From contig NC_056422.1 of the NCBI RefSeq assembly GCF_905147365.1, forward strand, positions 8,372,501-8,436,500: DNA of 64,000 nucleotides, written 5' to 3'. Below the pieces are notes generated by a model. The model did not search any database. It was not told the DNA's origin and worked only from the letters and a program-made list of their open reading frames with translations. How positions within the stretch are numbered: position 1 is the stretch's first letter; every line of letters starts with the position of its first letter. Shown one piece after another: positions 32,687 to 44,049 of this stretch. The stretch comes from Aricia agestis. Lineage: Eukaryota > Arthropoda > Insecta > Lepidoptera > Lycaenidae. A program made the position numbers and the translations under genes.

Positions 32687-35600
32687 TCATTTTTTGGTGT
32701 CTGATTTCAGTATTCTGCATGGTTGGCCAGCGAAGGTAGTTGTTGGGAGAGCTAAATATTTGCTCATTTTCATGTTCGTCTTTGATGTACTTCCGTTTAG
32801 GATTGCTGCTAGTCCCGGTGAGATGTTGACGTGGTTGGGAGTGCTAAGACGGCTGTATGTTATACCCAATGTTTCGGTTGGATTTGACATAAAGAGAGGG
32901 ATCGACCTTAGTTTAATTTTCGGTTCCCCGTTTTGTCCGCGGGCTAGTAATTGTTGGGTTTGCTCTAGGGTCGGCTGTGTTACAATTTCGGTTGAAACTG
33001 CCCGTTGTATTTCTGTGTGTGCCTGTGATTGTGTTGGCGCATGTGTTTCTCCTGGCCTGTGGGTTGATGTGAAGTGTGTCTGTATGGACGTTGGGGTTTG
33101 AGATCGTGTGCGTTGTGTTTGATTTCGTGTGTGTTGTGTTGATGTGTTTGTTATTACTCGCCTTGGTGTATAGTTTAATTTTTTGTGGCCTGTGTATAAC
33201 GTTGAGCCATTTGCTGTGGCTGCACTGGAAACAACTTTTCTAATGAATATCATCAACGGTTCTCTGGTGGCTTTTTCCTCCATGATGGTAGGGAGGGTTG
33301 CCTGACTTAGCTCCATTTCCAGTTGTATTTCTAAGTCAGACCTGTTACTACCAAACCTCGGGCATTTAATGAGCAGGTGGAATATTGTCTCGTCCTTTGC
33401 GGGGTCACAAATGCAGGAGGGGCTGTCTTTAAGGTGGAAACGATACAAGTATGGTGCGAATCCTCCATGACCGGTCATGGCTTGTACGTGTGTAGGCGTT
33501 ATTGTAACGTGCCTTAGTATTTCCCACGCCTTTTTAACAGTGGGGAAAAAACTTTTGTGACCGATCCGGTTGAGGAGCATTGGTATCTTTCCTGCCACTT
33601 AACTATTGTCCCCTCCCTTATTTTTCTCCGTATATAGGACATTGGCACTCTGTTGTAATCTGAGGCCGTGTTTATGGTAAGTGCAGCCTTTTTTGCCAGT
33701 TCATCCGCTCTTTCGTTTCCTGGAGTACCAACGTGCGCTTTTAGCCAGAATAGCCGCACTTTTCTGCCTTCCTCTGTTATAGCTCTTAGGTCTTTCTTCA
33801 TTTCGATCGCAAGTGGGTGAGTCACCAAAGGATTTCTTAGCATGTTTAGTGACGATCTGGAGTCACTCATGATGTTATTTAAGCTTTCCTTTGATGTCCT
33901 TGCCAATTGGATCGCTCTATAGAGTGCATAGATCTCAGATTGGAAGACTGTATTGTGCGGTTCTAGGTGGAAAGTGGAGTGTCTGGTTTCCCAGCCGTTA
34001 TTCCACCACGTTAGAGCAGCTCCGGTTTTCCCCTCTATTTTACTTCCATCCGTGTATATTTGGGGGCCGGTTATTTGGTGTTCCTCGGTGGGGCTTTGGC
34101 TTACGTCTTCCAGGCATTCGTACTCAGTTATGATGAGTTGCGATGGATGTGGGTTTTGAAGTGGTCCCACTTTAGCTTCCACTTCCCTGTTTGGTGGTAG
34201 GTATTCTTGTGAGTACCCTTTTTTTATTTTAAATAGGGTTGCCGCTTCCAGGGTTCTCAGGTCTAGGGGCAGCAGGCCGGATAAGATTAGTGCCGAGGTC
34301 AGAGATACCGTACGGTACGACTTACAGATTTTTTGGGCGAAACCTCTTTGCAGTGCATTCAGTTGTTTTTTATATACAACTTTTCTACCGCAGGGGCCCA
34401 CGCACATGCTGCGTAAAGCACGATTGGTTCGACCACTGACACATATATGGTTCTGATTATCTCCTTGTTTAGACCCCAGTTTATCCTCGCTGCACACGCC
34501 AGCTGTTTGTATATGTCAGCTGCTTTCCTGCAGGTTTTGGATACGTGCGCAGCGAAGGTCATTTTGTTGTCTATAGTTAGGCCCAATAGCTTGATCTCAT
34601 TTACTAATTGGATTCTAACGCCATGTGGATGATGGGGGTGTCATATTTTCGTTTATTTGTTATTAACATCGCGTTGGTCTTTTGCGGTGCAAAACGAAGT
34701 TTGTTTTCCAGCCCCCATTCCGAAACAATTGCCAAGATGTTATTAGCTATTTGTTCAATGGTTTGACTGTTATAACCTGAGATAACCAGCACCAAATCAA
34801 CCGCAAAGGCCTGTACATGTATGCCCATTCTTGCAAGAGTTTGCAGCAGCGAGTCGAGTATGAGGTTCCAGAACGTCGGGCCTGCTATTGAACCTTGTAC
34901 ACAGCCTTTCGTTGTTCCTCTCTCGCTCGTTGCTCCAGCATAATTCACTCTGATCTTTCTGTTTTGAAGATATGACCTAATAGGGCCGTAGATGTTTTTA
35001 GGGCAACCCTTTTTTATTAGTTGAACATTTAGAGCTGGTCACCACGCATTATCGAAGGCACCCTCTATGTCCAGTGAAATCATCAGCACTATCTTTTTAG
35101 CTTTTACTTCTGCTTTGATGTGTTCCACTAGATCGTAAAGGGCGTCCTCGGTTCCGCGTTAGGGTGTGAAACCATACTGTTTTTTATGTAGTGTAGGTAG
35201 GAGACGCCATTGTAATCTGGTGACGAAGAGTTTCTCTATGATTTTACCCAGTACCGAGAGCAGGCCGATTGGTCTGTAGGACTTGGGATGGGTGTAGTCC
35301 TCTTTGCCTGGTTTCCGGAGTACGCATACATGGGCCGCTTTCCATTGTTCTGGGAAGTATTTTAAGTCTAAGCATTTATTAGCTATTGCCAGGAACAGCT
35401 TTCCATCACTTTTTGTAGCAGCTGTGCATATGTCTGCTGTTAATTCATCCTGACCTGCAGCTTTCTTTGGATTTTGTCCTTGCAGGATCAATTCCAGCTC
35501 CGGCATCGTGAAAGGCGGATCGTCGTCAGACAGGCCTTCAATTTTCTCCGGATCTGACTTGACCATGATGTTTCTGAGCCTTTTATGGTGTTCTTGGTCG

Positions 35601-36900
35601 GTTTCCACAGAGTCCTCAGGGTAAAATGTGCTTGCGAGAAGGTCCGCTGATTGCTGCGGGTTGAGCGTATTTCCTACGCTGTCCCTAAGCAGCGTCGGTT
35701 CTTGCCTTTTCGCTGTTCCCCTCAGTACTCTGTAGATCCCATCCCACATGCTCTCGCGGTCTTGGGTTGAGCAGAATTTTTTCCAACTTTCTGCAGCTGC
35801 ATTTGCTGCCCTGTTGTACTCGTCCTTTGTTTTGAGATAATCCTCAATTACAATGGACCTTCGGCTCGGTGCAGCGTTCCGAATTCTTCTCTTTTTTCTT
35901 AGACTTTCCTTTTTTAGCTCTTCTAGGGTAGGTGACCTGGTGGTCCACCCACCACCCTGGTGGGTGGTGTTGTTTTGTGTTTTTTTCTGTTTAGTCTTGG
36001 GATGGTGCTTTCGCATACATCGTGGATGGTACTGATGTAGATAGCTATGATCTCTTCCAAATCTTGTCGGTTATTAATTATTTCCGACACTGTTTGGGGT
36101 GTGATGGATTTTTGGAACAATGTGTCCTTAAGCTGGGTTCTAAATTCTGACCAACGTTCTTTCTTGGTATTATAGATTCGGGTCGACGTTAGCTTAATTG
36201 GTTCTAGCTCTTTATCGAGCCGTATCTTGAAAGCTATAGCATTGTAGTCAGAGGAAGTTAAACTTCTGTCAACTTTCCTGTCACTTATCCTTTCAAGAAG
36301 TGGCGGACTGCAGACGGTCACGTCTACTACGCTTTCGTACAGCATGCCACCTCTATAGGTTTCAAATGTCGGCGTTTTCCCGGTATTAAGGATTTGGAAG
36401 TCCATCTCGTTCAGAAATGCACTGTATTCTTGTCCCCGGCGGTTTTCTATTCTGCTTCCCCACCATTGACTCTAAGCGATGACGTCTCCTCCTATTATGA
36501 TGTTTTGTGTGAGCAGTTTTGGGCAGATGTCTTTTATTTGTTGTATATATGGGTCGATGTTTTGATCAGGCTCTAAGTAGATGGACAGCACTCCTATTCT
36601 GGTGTTTCCAGCTTTAATTGTGATGGCTGCAATATTTTCGGTAACCAATTGAGAGTCGTGGGTGATTTCCACAAAGTCACCGAATATAATTATTGCGGCC
36701 TTCACCGGCTTTTGGCGATTCAAGGTACACTGGATTATTTGCGTGCCTGGGTGATCCTTCATTACACCTGTGTTCTCAACATATGGTTCTTGGACAAGTG
36801 CAATTGAAGTTTCTTTTTCCTGTGCCGCCTTAAACAGTTCGGCTGTTGCCAGTTTGGAGCGTTGAGGTTCGCCTGGATGATGTTGAGCAAATTTTTCTGC
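32687..36900 (-). pseudogene. LINE ORF2: endonuclease, RT, RNase H; broken
   Basis: Endonuclease motifs are visible in order: QAN..QRSK near 36870 with a 1-base loss, QEPY, GGD near 36490 and SSDYNA near 36240. At the GGD motif the usual Asn is Ile and the following Lys is a TAG (36472-36474). RT follows: PGKEDYTHPKSYRPIGLLSV, LDIEGAFDNAW (with a TGA for a Trp at 35039-35041), a TAA at about 35161, and the catalytic FADD changed to FAVD (34796-34801). RNase H covers about 34070-33680 (YTDGSKIEGKTGAA, IYALYRAIQLA, SDSRSSL, WLKAHVGTPGNERADELAKK), still in one frame. The C-terminal CICDPAKDETIFHLLIKC (CX1CX9HX4C) is near 33400. Frameshifts lie near 36865, 35.97 kb, 34.62 kb, 34.37 kb and 33.55 kb. 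After the zinc finger an open Thr/Gln-rich extension of about 230 residues runs to the element's last base. Confidence 0.85.
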
Positions 36901-36948
36901 CCATCTTTTCTATTAGAATATTTTGACCCATTTTCCTCTTCGTTGCCC

Positions 36949-38064
36949 TTAGCAGTAAGATACTCGCGACCTTGCTATCCTGTCCCACTTTTGTCGCTCC
37001 TGGCATTCTTCGCTGAATGCAGTGTGTGCCAGGTCTTCTCCTCCCTTTTTCACATTTTTGCAATTTATGCATGTAGGTGATTTGCCCTTGTTTTTCTCCG
37101 GGCATTCGTGTCCGGAATGATTACCGCTGCAGTACCCGCAAGCGGATTCCTCTGCTTTGCAGAGGGTCTTTGTATGGCCATATCCCAGGCATCGTGTGCA
37201 CTGAACCAACGGTGATTGATCCACGATGGTGCTGCGCCCTAAGCCCAGATGGACTTTTTCCACCTGCATAAACCGACCATAAAGTTTAGGGGAAAGTTCT
37301 ATGACCGGGTGTGATTCATGAGGATTGCGTGCTCGCTTTCTGTATCTTACTGTGACTGTTTCCCTTGAAAGGTCGATGTCCTTTAGAAGATGTTTATTCT
37401 GCGCAATTAAGAGGTCTTCGATCTCCTTATTCGAGTGTGAGTGCAAGACATTACGGATGCAGACCAACGGGTTGTTCGGTTTTGGTTCCTGTACCGTTAG
37501 ACCTTCTCGGACTTTGACTTTGTCTCGGACCACATTCAAATCTTCTCTGCTTGCACAGCTGATAACGATTTTTTGGTTCCGGGCATTCCGGACTCTGTCT
37601 ACTTTTGCCCCAGTTGTTTTGAGGTCAATGGCCGCCTTTACGCTTTCTAGGACCTTTTCCCCAGTGTGGATTGGGTTATTTGATCCTATGATCAGCGTGC
37701 GGTTTGCGGCTTTAGGAGGAGAGGGCTTTCTTAGTACCTGCGAATACGTTTGAGGAACTGCTTTGAGTTGAACAGCAGCTTTCCCAGACACCTCTTTTTC
37801 GATTTTGGCCAGGCTGTCTCTGACCTCTGCCATTGCTATGTCTTGTTGCAGGTTGAGTACCGGTAGTGGTATGGGTGCTTCTTTTTCACGCAACTCTTTT
37901 ATCTCTGATGAGACAGTCTTGAGGCCCTCTGTAATCGGTTGGAGGTGTCTCGCAAAGCTATTGGGTGACTGTTGTTTTGTTGGGCGGTCTATGGCCTCCT
38001 TGTTCAGCACTGTGAGGCTGTTTATCTTTACATCCAGCTTCCTGAGTTGCTTCCTGAGCAACAT
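36949..38064 (-). CDS. LINE ORF1, gag-like nucleic-acid-binding protein
   Basis: A 371-residue open frame. The N-terminal 130 residues are charged and may form a coiled coil (ELREKEAPIPL.., RDSLAKIEKEVS). The middle has a fold-like stretch (RTLIIGSNNPIHTGEKVLES to VREGLTVQEP). The C-terminal part has three zinc knuckles: CTRCLGYGHTKTLC (CX2CX4HX4C), CGYCSGNHSGHEC (CX2CX3HX4C) and a third CINC..H..C variant. This is the ORF1 layout of I/R1-type LINEs; the protein would bind the element RNA. A TGA stands in frame directly upstream, outside the element, so this ATG may be internal to the original ORF1. Unlike ORF2, this frame has no stop or shift. Confidence 0.75.
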   Translation of the reverse strand: MLLRKQLRKLDVKINSLTVLNKEAIDRPTKQQSPNSFARHLQPITEGLKTVSSEIKELREKEAPIPLPVLNLQQDIAMAEVRDSLAKIEKEVSGKAAVQLKAVPQTYSQVLRKPSPPKAANRTLIIGSNNPIHTGEKVLESVKAAIDLKTTGAKVDRVRNARNQKIVISCASREDLNVVRDKVKVREGLTVQEPKPNNPLVCIRNVLHSHSNKEIEDLLIAQNKHLLKDIDLSRETVTVRYRKRARNPHESHPVIELSPKLYGRFMQVEKVHLGLGRSTIVDQSPLVQCTRCLGYGHTKTLCKAEESACGYCSGNHSGHECPEKNKGKSPTCINCKNVKKGGEDLAHTAFSEECQERQKWDRIARSRVSYC

Positions 38065-38074
38065 TTTCCTTGTT

Positions 38075-38084
38075 GAACCTCACG
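38075..38084. repeat. Target-site duplication, LINE 5' side
   Basis: GAACCTCACG, partner of 32677-32686. Confidence 0.8.
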
Positions 38085-38523
38085 GTAAGCACGTACCAAT
38101 TAGCTCGCTATTAAAAATTCATAGTTTGCTTATTTATCTATGTAGGTAAGTGGGTGATTGATGTTTAGAGAAACACGAGAAAAACGGACGCGTCACTGAG
38201 ATGACATATCTTATCAACAATTTTGATAACGGGATGATCCATGTCAGTAATCTAAAGAAAAATGTTACTGATAACAATTTACAATGGTATAATACAAAAC
38301 GCCCGTCGAGTAACAACTTACAATACAATTATTATAATTGGCTATACATTATTTGTCTTACTAGTACAAATATTTGATGCTGGCCTAATAAAAAATTACA
38401 CAGAGAATAACTACACAAAGTCTGCTTTTTTGTCTGGCATATTCGAGAAGTCACTGAAAAGATACAAACTGCGGGAATACCTTTATTTGTTGGGAGTTTG
38501 ACTTAATATGTATCATTGAAGAA
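38085..38523. other. Intergenic, nothing recognised
   Basis: AT-rich flank of the LINE. No gene is seen. Confidence 0.4.
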
Positions 38524-38714
38524 ATTGATTCATTGGCAGTTGACGGACCTACGTCATTTGGTTGGTTTATGTCCGCGATAAGAATCGCGAATCGCGATAT
38601 TTATGTCGCCTGGGTTTGACACGAGCATAATATGTGATAATATGATATTTAAATATCTAACGTGACCAAGTTACGCAGGTCCGCAGTCTGCCTATGAATC
38701 AACTTCTCTGATAG
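38524..38714. mobile_element. MITE, CTATCAGAG family
   Basis: The right end CAACTTCTCTGATAG is intact. The left end TCATTGAAGAAATTGATTC is the same repeat with substitutions. TA lies on both sides (38522-38523, 38715-38716). The interior has GACCTACGTCATTTGG and GGGTTTGACACGAGC. Confidence 0.6.
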
Positions 38715-39062
38715 TATGTAGTTATACGTACACTTATTATTAATTAATAATTTCATGACAATCAAATCCTGCCAGAAAACATACAGATCTACTGTTCTAG
38801 TAGTAATAAACTTAATACACAGAAACATTTAGTCCAATAAAATTACGGCTCAAAATGGGTTAAATAAACATGAACGAATACAGTTTGGGGATTTTAAGGA
38901 TCGATAGGGGGGTGTATTCTGAGCATAAATTCCAATTTAAGGGGTTCTATTGAGGTCATCTCAAGGTCATTTCAATAGAAACGCGTTTAATTCGATATCT
39001 CGAGAATGATCAGTGTTTGGCAAAAAATTGTAGAGATCTTTTCTCTTCCAAATTAAATTTAC

Positions 39063-39397
39063 TTTTTTTTTTTTATGAAATAAGGGGGCAAATGAGCAAA
39101 CGGGTCACCTGATGGAAAGCAACTTCCGTCGCCCATGGACACTCGCAGCATCAGAAGAGCTGCAGGTGCGTTGCCGGCCTTTTAAGAGGGAATAGGGTAA
39201 TAGGGGAAGGTAGGGATGAAAAGGGAACGGAATAAGGGAGGGTAGGGAAGGGAATAGGGTAGGGGATTGGGCCTCCGGTAAACTCACTCACTCGGCGAAA
39301 CACAGCGCAAGCGCTGTTTCACGCCGGTTTTCTGTGAGGACGTGGTATTTCTCCGGTCGAGCCAGCCCATTCGTGCCGAAGCATGGCTCTCCCACGT
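39063..39397 (-). repeat. Metulj-like SINE
   Basis: Complete minus-strand copy: a T run, then GCAAACGGGTCACCTGATGG to CATGGCTCTCCCACG. Its pyrimidine-rich tract is expanded here (AGGGAAGGGAATAGGG repeats seen on the + strand). Confidence 0.7.
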
Positions 39398-39489
39398 CTA
39401 AAAAACTTTTTTATATGAAACTTTTTTGAACATTAATATTTTTCAACTTATTACTCCTGCAAGGCAAAAATTTTACTTTTTTTCTATTT

Positions 39490-39970
39490 AAAAAAAAAAC
39501 GGCTATGTGCGAGTCGGACTCGCGCACGAAGGGTTCCGTACCGTTATAGAGCGAAAATAAGGAAAAAATTGTTTTTTGTATGGGAGCCCCCCTAAATTAT
39601 TTATTTTATTTTAATTATATTATTGAATAAAGCACGCATATAATTGAGGATTTTTTGAAAATTTCAAGTGTCTATATGTTGCCATTATGGATTACGAGCC
39701 AAAAGGACCAAAAATATAACGTTTCTTGTATGGTAGCCCCCCTTAAATATTAATTTTATTTTGTTTTTAGTATTTTTTATTATAGCGGCACCAGAAATAC
39801 ATAATCTGTGAAAACTTCAGAAGTCTAGCTATAGCGCTTCTTGAGTTACAGCCTGGAGACAGACAGACAGACGGACAGACAGACGGACAGACAGATGGAC
39901 AGACAGACGGACAGATATCAAAGTCTCAGTAATAGGGTCCCGTTTTTACCCTTTGGGTACGGAACCCTAA
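39490..39970 (+). mobile_element. RTE-like LINE 3' tail
   Basis: Same layout as 7618-8057: CGGCTATGTGCGAGTCGGAC at the start, GAGTTACAGCCTGGAGACAG, then an ACAGACGG microsatellite (39860-39915), ending GGTCCCGTTTTTACCC and GGGTACGGAACCCTAAAAA. No coding part. Confidence 0.55.
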
Positions 39971-40343
39971 AAAGTGAAATGTTTGCCTTTCGGGAGTAAT
40001 AAGTTGAAAAATATTAATGTTAAAAAAAAGTTTCAGATAAAATAGTTAGTAAATTTAATTTGGAAGAGAAAAGGTCTCTACAATTTTTTGCCAAACACTG
40101 ATCATTCTCGAGATATCGAATTAAACGCGTTTCTATTGAAATGACCTTGAGATGACCTCAGTAGAACCCCTCAAATTGGAATTTATGCTCAGAATACACT
40201 AAATCGATCATTAAAATCCCCAAACTGTGTTCGTTCCTGTTTATTTATTTCGTAATTTGATTGGACTAATTCACCTTTATAATATTGGTGTGAACTGTGA
40301 TGAATATTGAATAATATAAAATACTTTAATATTATACATAGTA

Positions 40344-40511
40344 CAATCAGAGAAGTTGATCCCTAGGCAGATGGCGGACATAAGTAATTTGGTCACGTTA
40401 CGTCAAACCCATCCGACCGATCACAGCTTACATTGAATTGACATAATATATTGACATATCGACCAAATGCCGTAGGTCCGTCAACTGCCTAGGAATCAAT
40501 TTCCTCGATGG
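40344..40511. mobile_element. MITE, CTATCAGAG family
   Basis: CAATCAGAGAAGTTGATCCC at the left, then TACGTCAAACCCATCCGACC, and CAACTGCCTAGGAATCAATT with CCTCGATG at the right. TA lies outside both ends. Confidence 0.6.
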
Positions 40512-43157
40512 TACCAAACGGATACGTCACCGTTATTGACTAGTAAAGCCTTACATCCTGGACTTACTACTGGCTATTGGCTTGACCAGAGTTTCCCAAC
40601 ATTGCATTCACCAACCCCACTTAAGACCGCACTCAAACACATATTTTTATGCTAACTTAATTTTAATAATATACCTATTGTTAATAGAAGATTTTGAAAC
40701 AAACATTATACATTATCTGTCAGAATCTCTGTTAAATTAAAGTTAAGTAATAATTAAATATGTATGCGTGAGCGGCCGTTATACCAATATTTTTGTATAT
40801 TCCAATAACTTTTATGTAAATACTGCGTAGGTCTATGAAGGAACATGAAACTTTTCCTAGATGGTGGAACGGTAAAATGGAAGTTGAAAACAAGCTGAAA
40901 CATTTTTATTTATCTTTTTGAGATCTCTTTAACTTGGGATGGCTACTGTTTGAGAACTCGTGGATTAGACTGATCAGAGGTACAGTTAAGTTGACGCACT
41001 GGATCAGTTAGTAGTTAGTACCCGGAAATCGTTACCTTTTACAAATGTCAGATAAAAGATTGACGATATCTGCTAAATGTTTACTATCAATTGCGGGAAG
41101 TTATTAATTGAAGACATGAGTTACAGTAACAATTTGAAAACTGACGTTTTTTGCACAAACGGAGGCTTTATGACCGGGAAATGATTTAAAAGAACAAAAA
41201 TGTGGATCCTATGTATAGCTAGATATATTAGCTTGGTGATGAAATAGGTAAGTTACGACTTACGAGGTTTGTTCAAATTACAAGGGAAAAATTAGTAAGT
41301 ATTTGCTCTTGCCTCCTATTCTATAAAATGTTAGTTACCCACTTCATCCACTTGTGTTTTCAATTGTGCTGCTCGTAGATTTGTAGCAAAACGTCGATTT
41401 GGAGCCCACGCTCTTACGGTTTCGTAACAAAATTGGGCTTAAATGTTGGAATTTGCTTGTTTGGGTGTAACAAATTGTTTAATACGCATACGAATTGTAC
41501 CTTTTTAATTTTAAAAAGTTCTTCATCAATAAAATAAGGTGCTTAATTCTAATTTCGTAAAAAGGCTCGTAAAAAATCTACTTCTCTCGCGGCTTGGTCT
41601 GCGTGAATTTCCTGACACACCATGGGGGTGAAATTTTAGAAAATAAAAATAGATTATTACCAATTTTCTAGCTCTAAGGGCAAGAACCAACTGTGCGTTG
41701 ATGTAGAAATTAAGGTTTTCATATTTAACTGGCTTTACTGTTATATTTTTTTGGTATTTATCACCCATTTGCAAATAAACAATTTCCGCACTGTTTCAAG
41801 TTTCCTCAGAAACTACAAATCAAGTTTTTCTGACATCCAGCCACGCAAATGACATGTTTTCGGGTCACATATGCATCACGCATATTGTAACTAATATAGG
41901 AGTTATATTACGTCTTAACTGCTATAAAAACAATTCTTAAACCGTCAGCATAAAGGCTGTTTCAGAGGTAACATAACTGTAAACTAAGTTTAGACAATGG
42001 GTGGCGTCGCACGAGTTTCCGGTGCACCAGCGGAAGGGCCTACGTATAGGTACGGTCCTTGACGCACTACATATGACTCGTCGCTCTTATTTTTATGAAA
42101 ATAAGGTCCAAAATAATAACCAGGTTTGGTAGCGACAGTACACGTAATCCAAATGAAGCCATATGGATTAGGCGTTAGATATTGATTGTACGCCGAATTT
42201 ACAAAACTTTTAAGTCTTTAATCCTCTTTTGTGTTTGTAATGGGTAAAGTTTTAAAACTGCTACACAAAATTAGATAAATTAATTTTAAATATCAATACC
42301 CCGATTTTACTTGTTTAATTGAACAGTACCTGGATAACCGAGCTTTGCTTGGTATAGCAAACACTCATTGGCTTCTTGTTACTTAATCTGCTGGTCGTTA
42401 AAACAATTAGTTGCTAACAAAATAGTATTATTATTCGCCAATAGATGTCAGGAAGAGTCATATTTTTCAGTTTATCGATTTTCGATAAAACACGAATAAA
42501 AAGACATTTTCTGAAAATGATTCCTAGCTAGATACCCCCGAAACCCCTTATATACTAAATTTCATGAGAATCGTTGGAGCCGATTCATTTTTCGATCTAT
42601 TTTGATTTTCGAAGGAACGATAATATGGTATAGGATCCCTAAAACGGTAGTCTAAATAGTTAAATGTAGGTAAACGTCTTACCAGCTCTGTTAATTAGAT
42701 AAACTTTAGTCTAAACTCAAAAGTCCTAGATACTTAGGTCTAAAATTAGGCTCTTATCTTACAAGCAGACCACAGGTTGTTAGCTTATGTAATGTTGATC
42801 ATCTTTATCTAACCTTTGGCATTCTTCACCATGATTGCTGTGGCGCAAGATAACAGTTATATTAGTAAAAAACTTCTTCGTCATGCTGCGTCATCATTGT
42901 TGTGTTTTTTATTATTTACATCATCGGAGACCAAAGAAAGAACCACAAGTCTAAAGTCTGAGATGGTCGTTGAATGCAATTTTGATGTCCATCGCTTTTC
43001 TTATCTTAAGAAAGTAGGTATGCCGTATGCTAGTTAAGTACTACACAGAATCCTAATTGAGATCATAGCTCCGTGGATCATTATTATAATACTAATCAAT
43101 ATTTTTGTTACCTCTGCATCTAGGCTATAAAGTATAAGTACTTTAATTAATAGATCT
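40512..43157. other. Long intergenic stretch, nothing recognised
   Basis: About 2.6 kb without a credible frame, TIR, tail or tandem repeat. Open frames at 41526-41774 (minus) and 42816-43037 (plus) have no family feature, codon bias or splice context. The 42480-42600 stretch (CTAGATACCCCCGAAACCCC) could be an old repeat piece. Confidence 0.4.
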
Positions 43158-43262
43158 TTTTTTTTTAAATAAGGTGCAAACGAGTAAACCTGATGGAAAG
43201 CAACTACCGTCGCCATGGGCACTCGCAACATTAGAAGAGCTGTAGGTGCGATTTCGGAATTT
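43158..43262 (-). repeat. Metulj-like SINE, 3' fragment
   Basis: Minus-strand 3' part only, seen on the + strand as CTGATGGAAAGCAACTACCG and CATGGGCACTCGCAAC. About 100 bp remain. Confidence 0.55.
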
Positions 43263-43431
43263 GAGGGAATACGCTCTCTTCTTGAAGGTTTGCAGTTCGT
43301 ATAGGTCCGGAAATACTGCTGGCGTGGCATTTCGTTTCGCGGTAGGCATTAATTAACCCCAAAAAATAAAACACAAAACTCCTACTCCTAAGTCCTATAA
43401 CCATTCTACTATTATGGTCACGTCTTATTAG

Positions 43432-43968
43432 TAGAGATGTGCCGACTAGTCGCCAACTAGTCGGTAAAGCCGACTATCCGGCCACTTTTGTAGTCGACGA
43501 CTAGTCGGCGAATAGTCGGCAAAAAGCGCCAACTATCCGGCTTTTTATTATTTTACTGTTATTGATATTACATTTAAGAAAAACCTTGATTGTTTTGAAA
43601 TAAATTGATTGTCTTTCTGAAATCACTTGCTTGTAAAAAAAAAATATCTATGACATTTATTTAATAACAACATAATATCTTCTTTATTCTACAGAATTTT
43701 AATAAAAAAATACATGTGGCACTCGAGGACTGCCGCGGTAAAGCTATTTCATAGCTCTACCGCTCTATATCATGACGTTTACATAACCAAAACACAACAT
43801 CAGACAAGATCAGACAAGTTCGCAGGCGGCATATGCGACATACTTTAGTAAACGAAGCATTACGAAAACATCTGAAACCATGATCGGTTGGCCGACTAGT
43901 CGGCTTCTTTGCAACCGACTAATCGGGTAGTCGGCTAGTCGGCCAAAGTCATGATCGGAACATCTCTA
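43432..43968. mobile_element. hAT-type MITE with 8-bp duplication
   Basis: The ends TAGAGATGTGCCGACTAGTC and GGCCAAAG..GGAACATCTCTA are inverted at the tips. CTTATTAG stands directly outside both (43424-43431 and 43969-43976). Both subterminal regions are packed with CCGACTAGTCGG-type words, a likely transposase-binding array. It is 537 bp with no coding content. Confidence 0.8.
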
Positions 43969-44049
43969 CTTATTAGTTATTACCGTGATACACGCCCAAT
44001 ACCTCGTGGTAAGCGGTGCATGAACTATGAACTATGAAGATACCATTTA

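Larger units (their letters stand above)
32687..38074 (-). mobile_element. Non-LTR retrotransposon, I/R1 group, dead
   Basis: A 5.39-kb minus-strand insertion bracketed by a 10-bp duplication. Order of domains: ORF1 with three CCHC knuckles; ORF2 with an apurinic-type endonuclease, reverse transcriptase, RNase H and a C-terminal CCHC. RNase H after RT points to the I/R1/LOA-type part of the LINE tree; the clade cannot be settled by eye. The 5' end is cut within or right at the start of ORF1 (ORF1 follows the boundary by 10 bases), so the insertion is probably 5'-truncated. At the 3' end the ORF2 stop codon lies at the very border, leaving no 3' UTR or poly-A. Confidence 0.85.
38829..40269. 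mobile_element. Foldback element holding a SINE and an RTE-like tail
   Basis: Outer arms: TTAGTCCAATAAAATTACG at 38829 pairs with CGTAATTTGATTGGACTAA ending at 40269. Pairing continues through CAGTTTGGGGATTTTAA and GTTTAATTCGATATCTCGAG (left) against CTCGAGATATCGAATTAAAC and TTAAAATCCCCAAACTG (right). The left arm breaks at the SINE (39063-39397) and resumes with AATATTTTTCAACTTATTAC, matched at 39999-40018. The loop carries the RTE-like tail (39490-39970). Each arm is about 310 bp without the SINE. Confidence 0.7.

Noticed and set aside
32694..33101. 135-codon + strand frame over the LINE end
   Set aside because: Opposite to the ORF2 C-terminal frame; no independent feature.
39860..39915. 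CRISPR-like regular repeat
   Set aside because: It is a simple ACAGACGG microsatellite inside a LINE tail; there are no spacers.
41526..41774. 82-codon minus-strand frame
   Set aside because: No motif, codon bias or splice context; expected by chance in 2.6 kb of AT-rich DNA.
43034..43349. Minus-strand frames of 68-98 codons
   Set aside because: They cross a SINE fragment and show no conserved motif.
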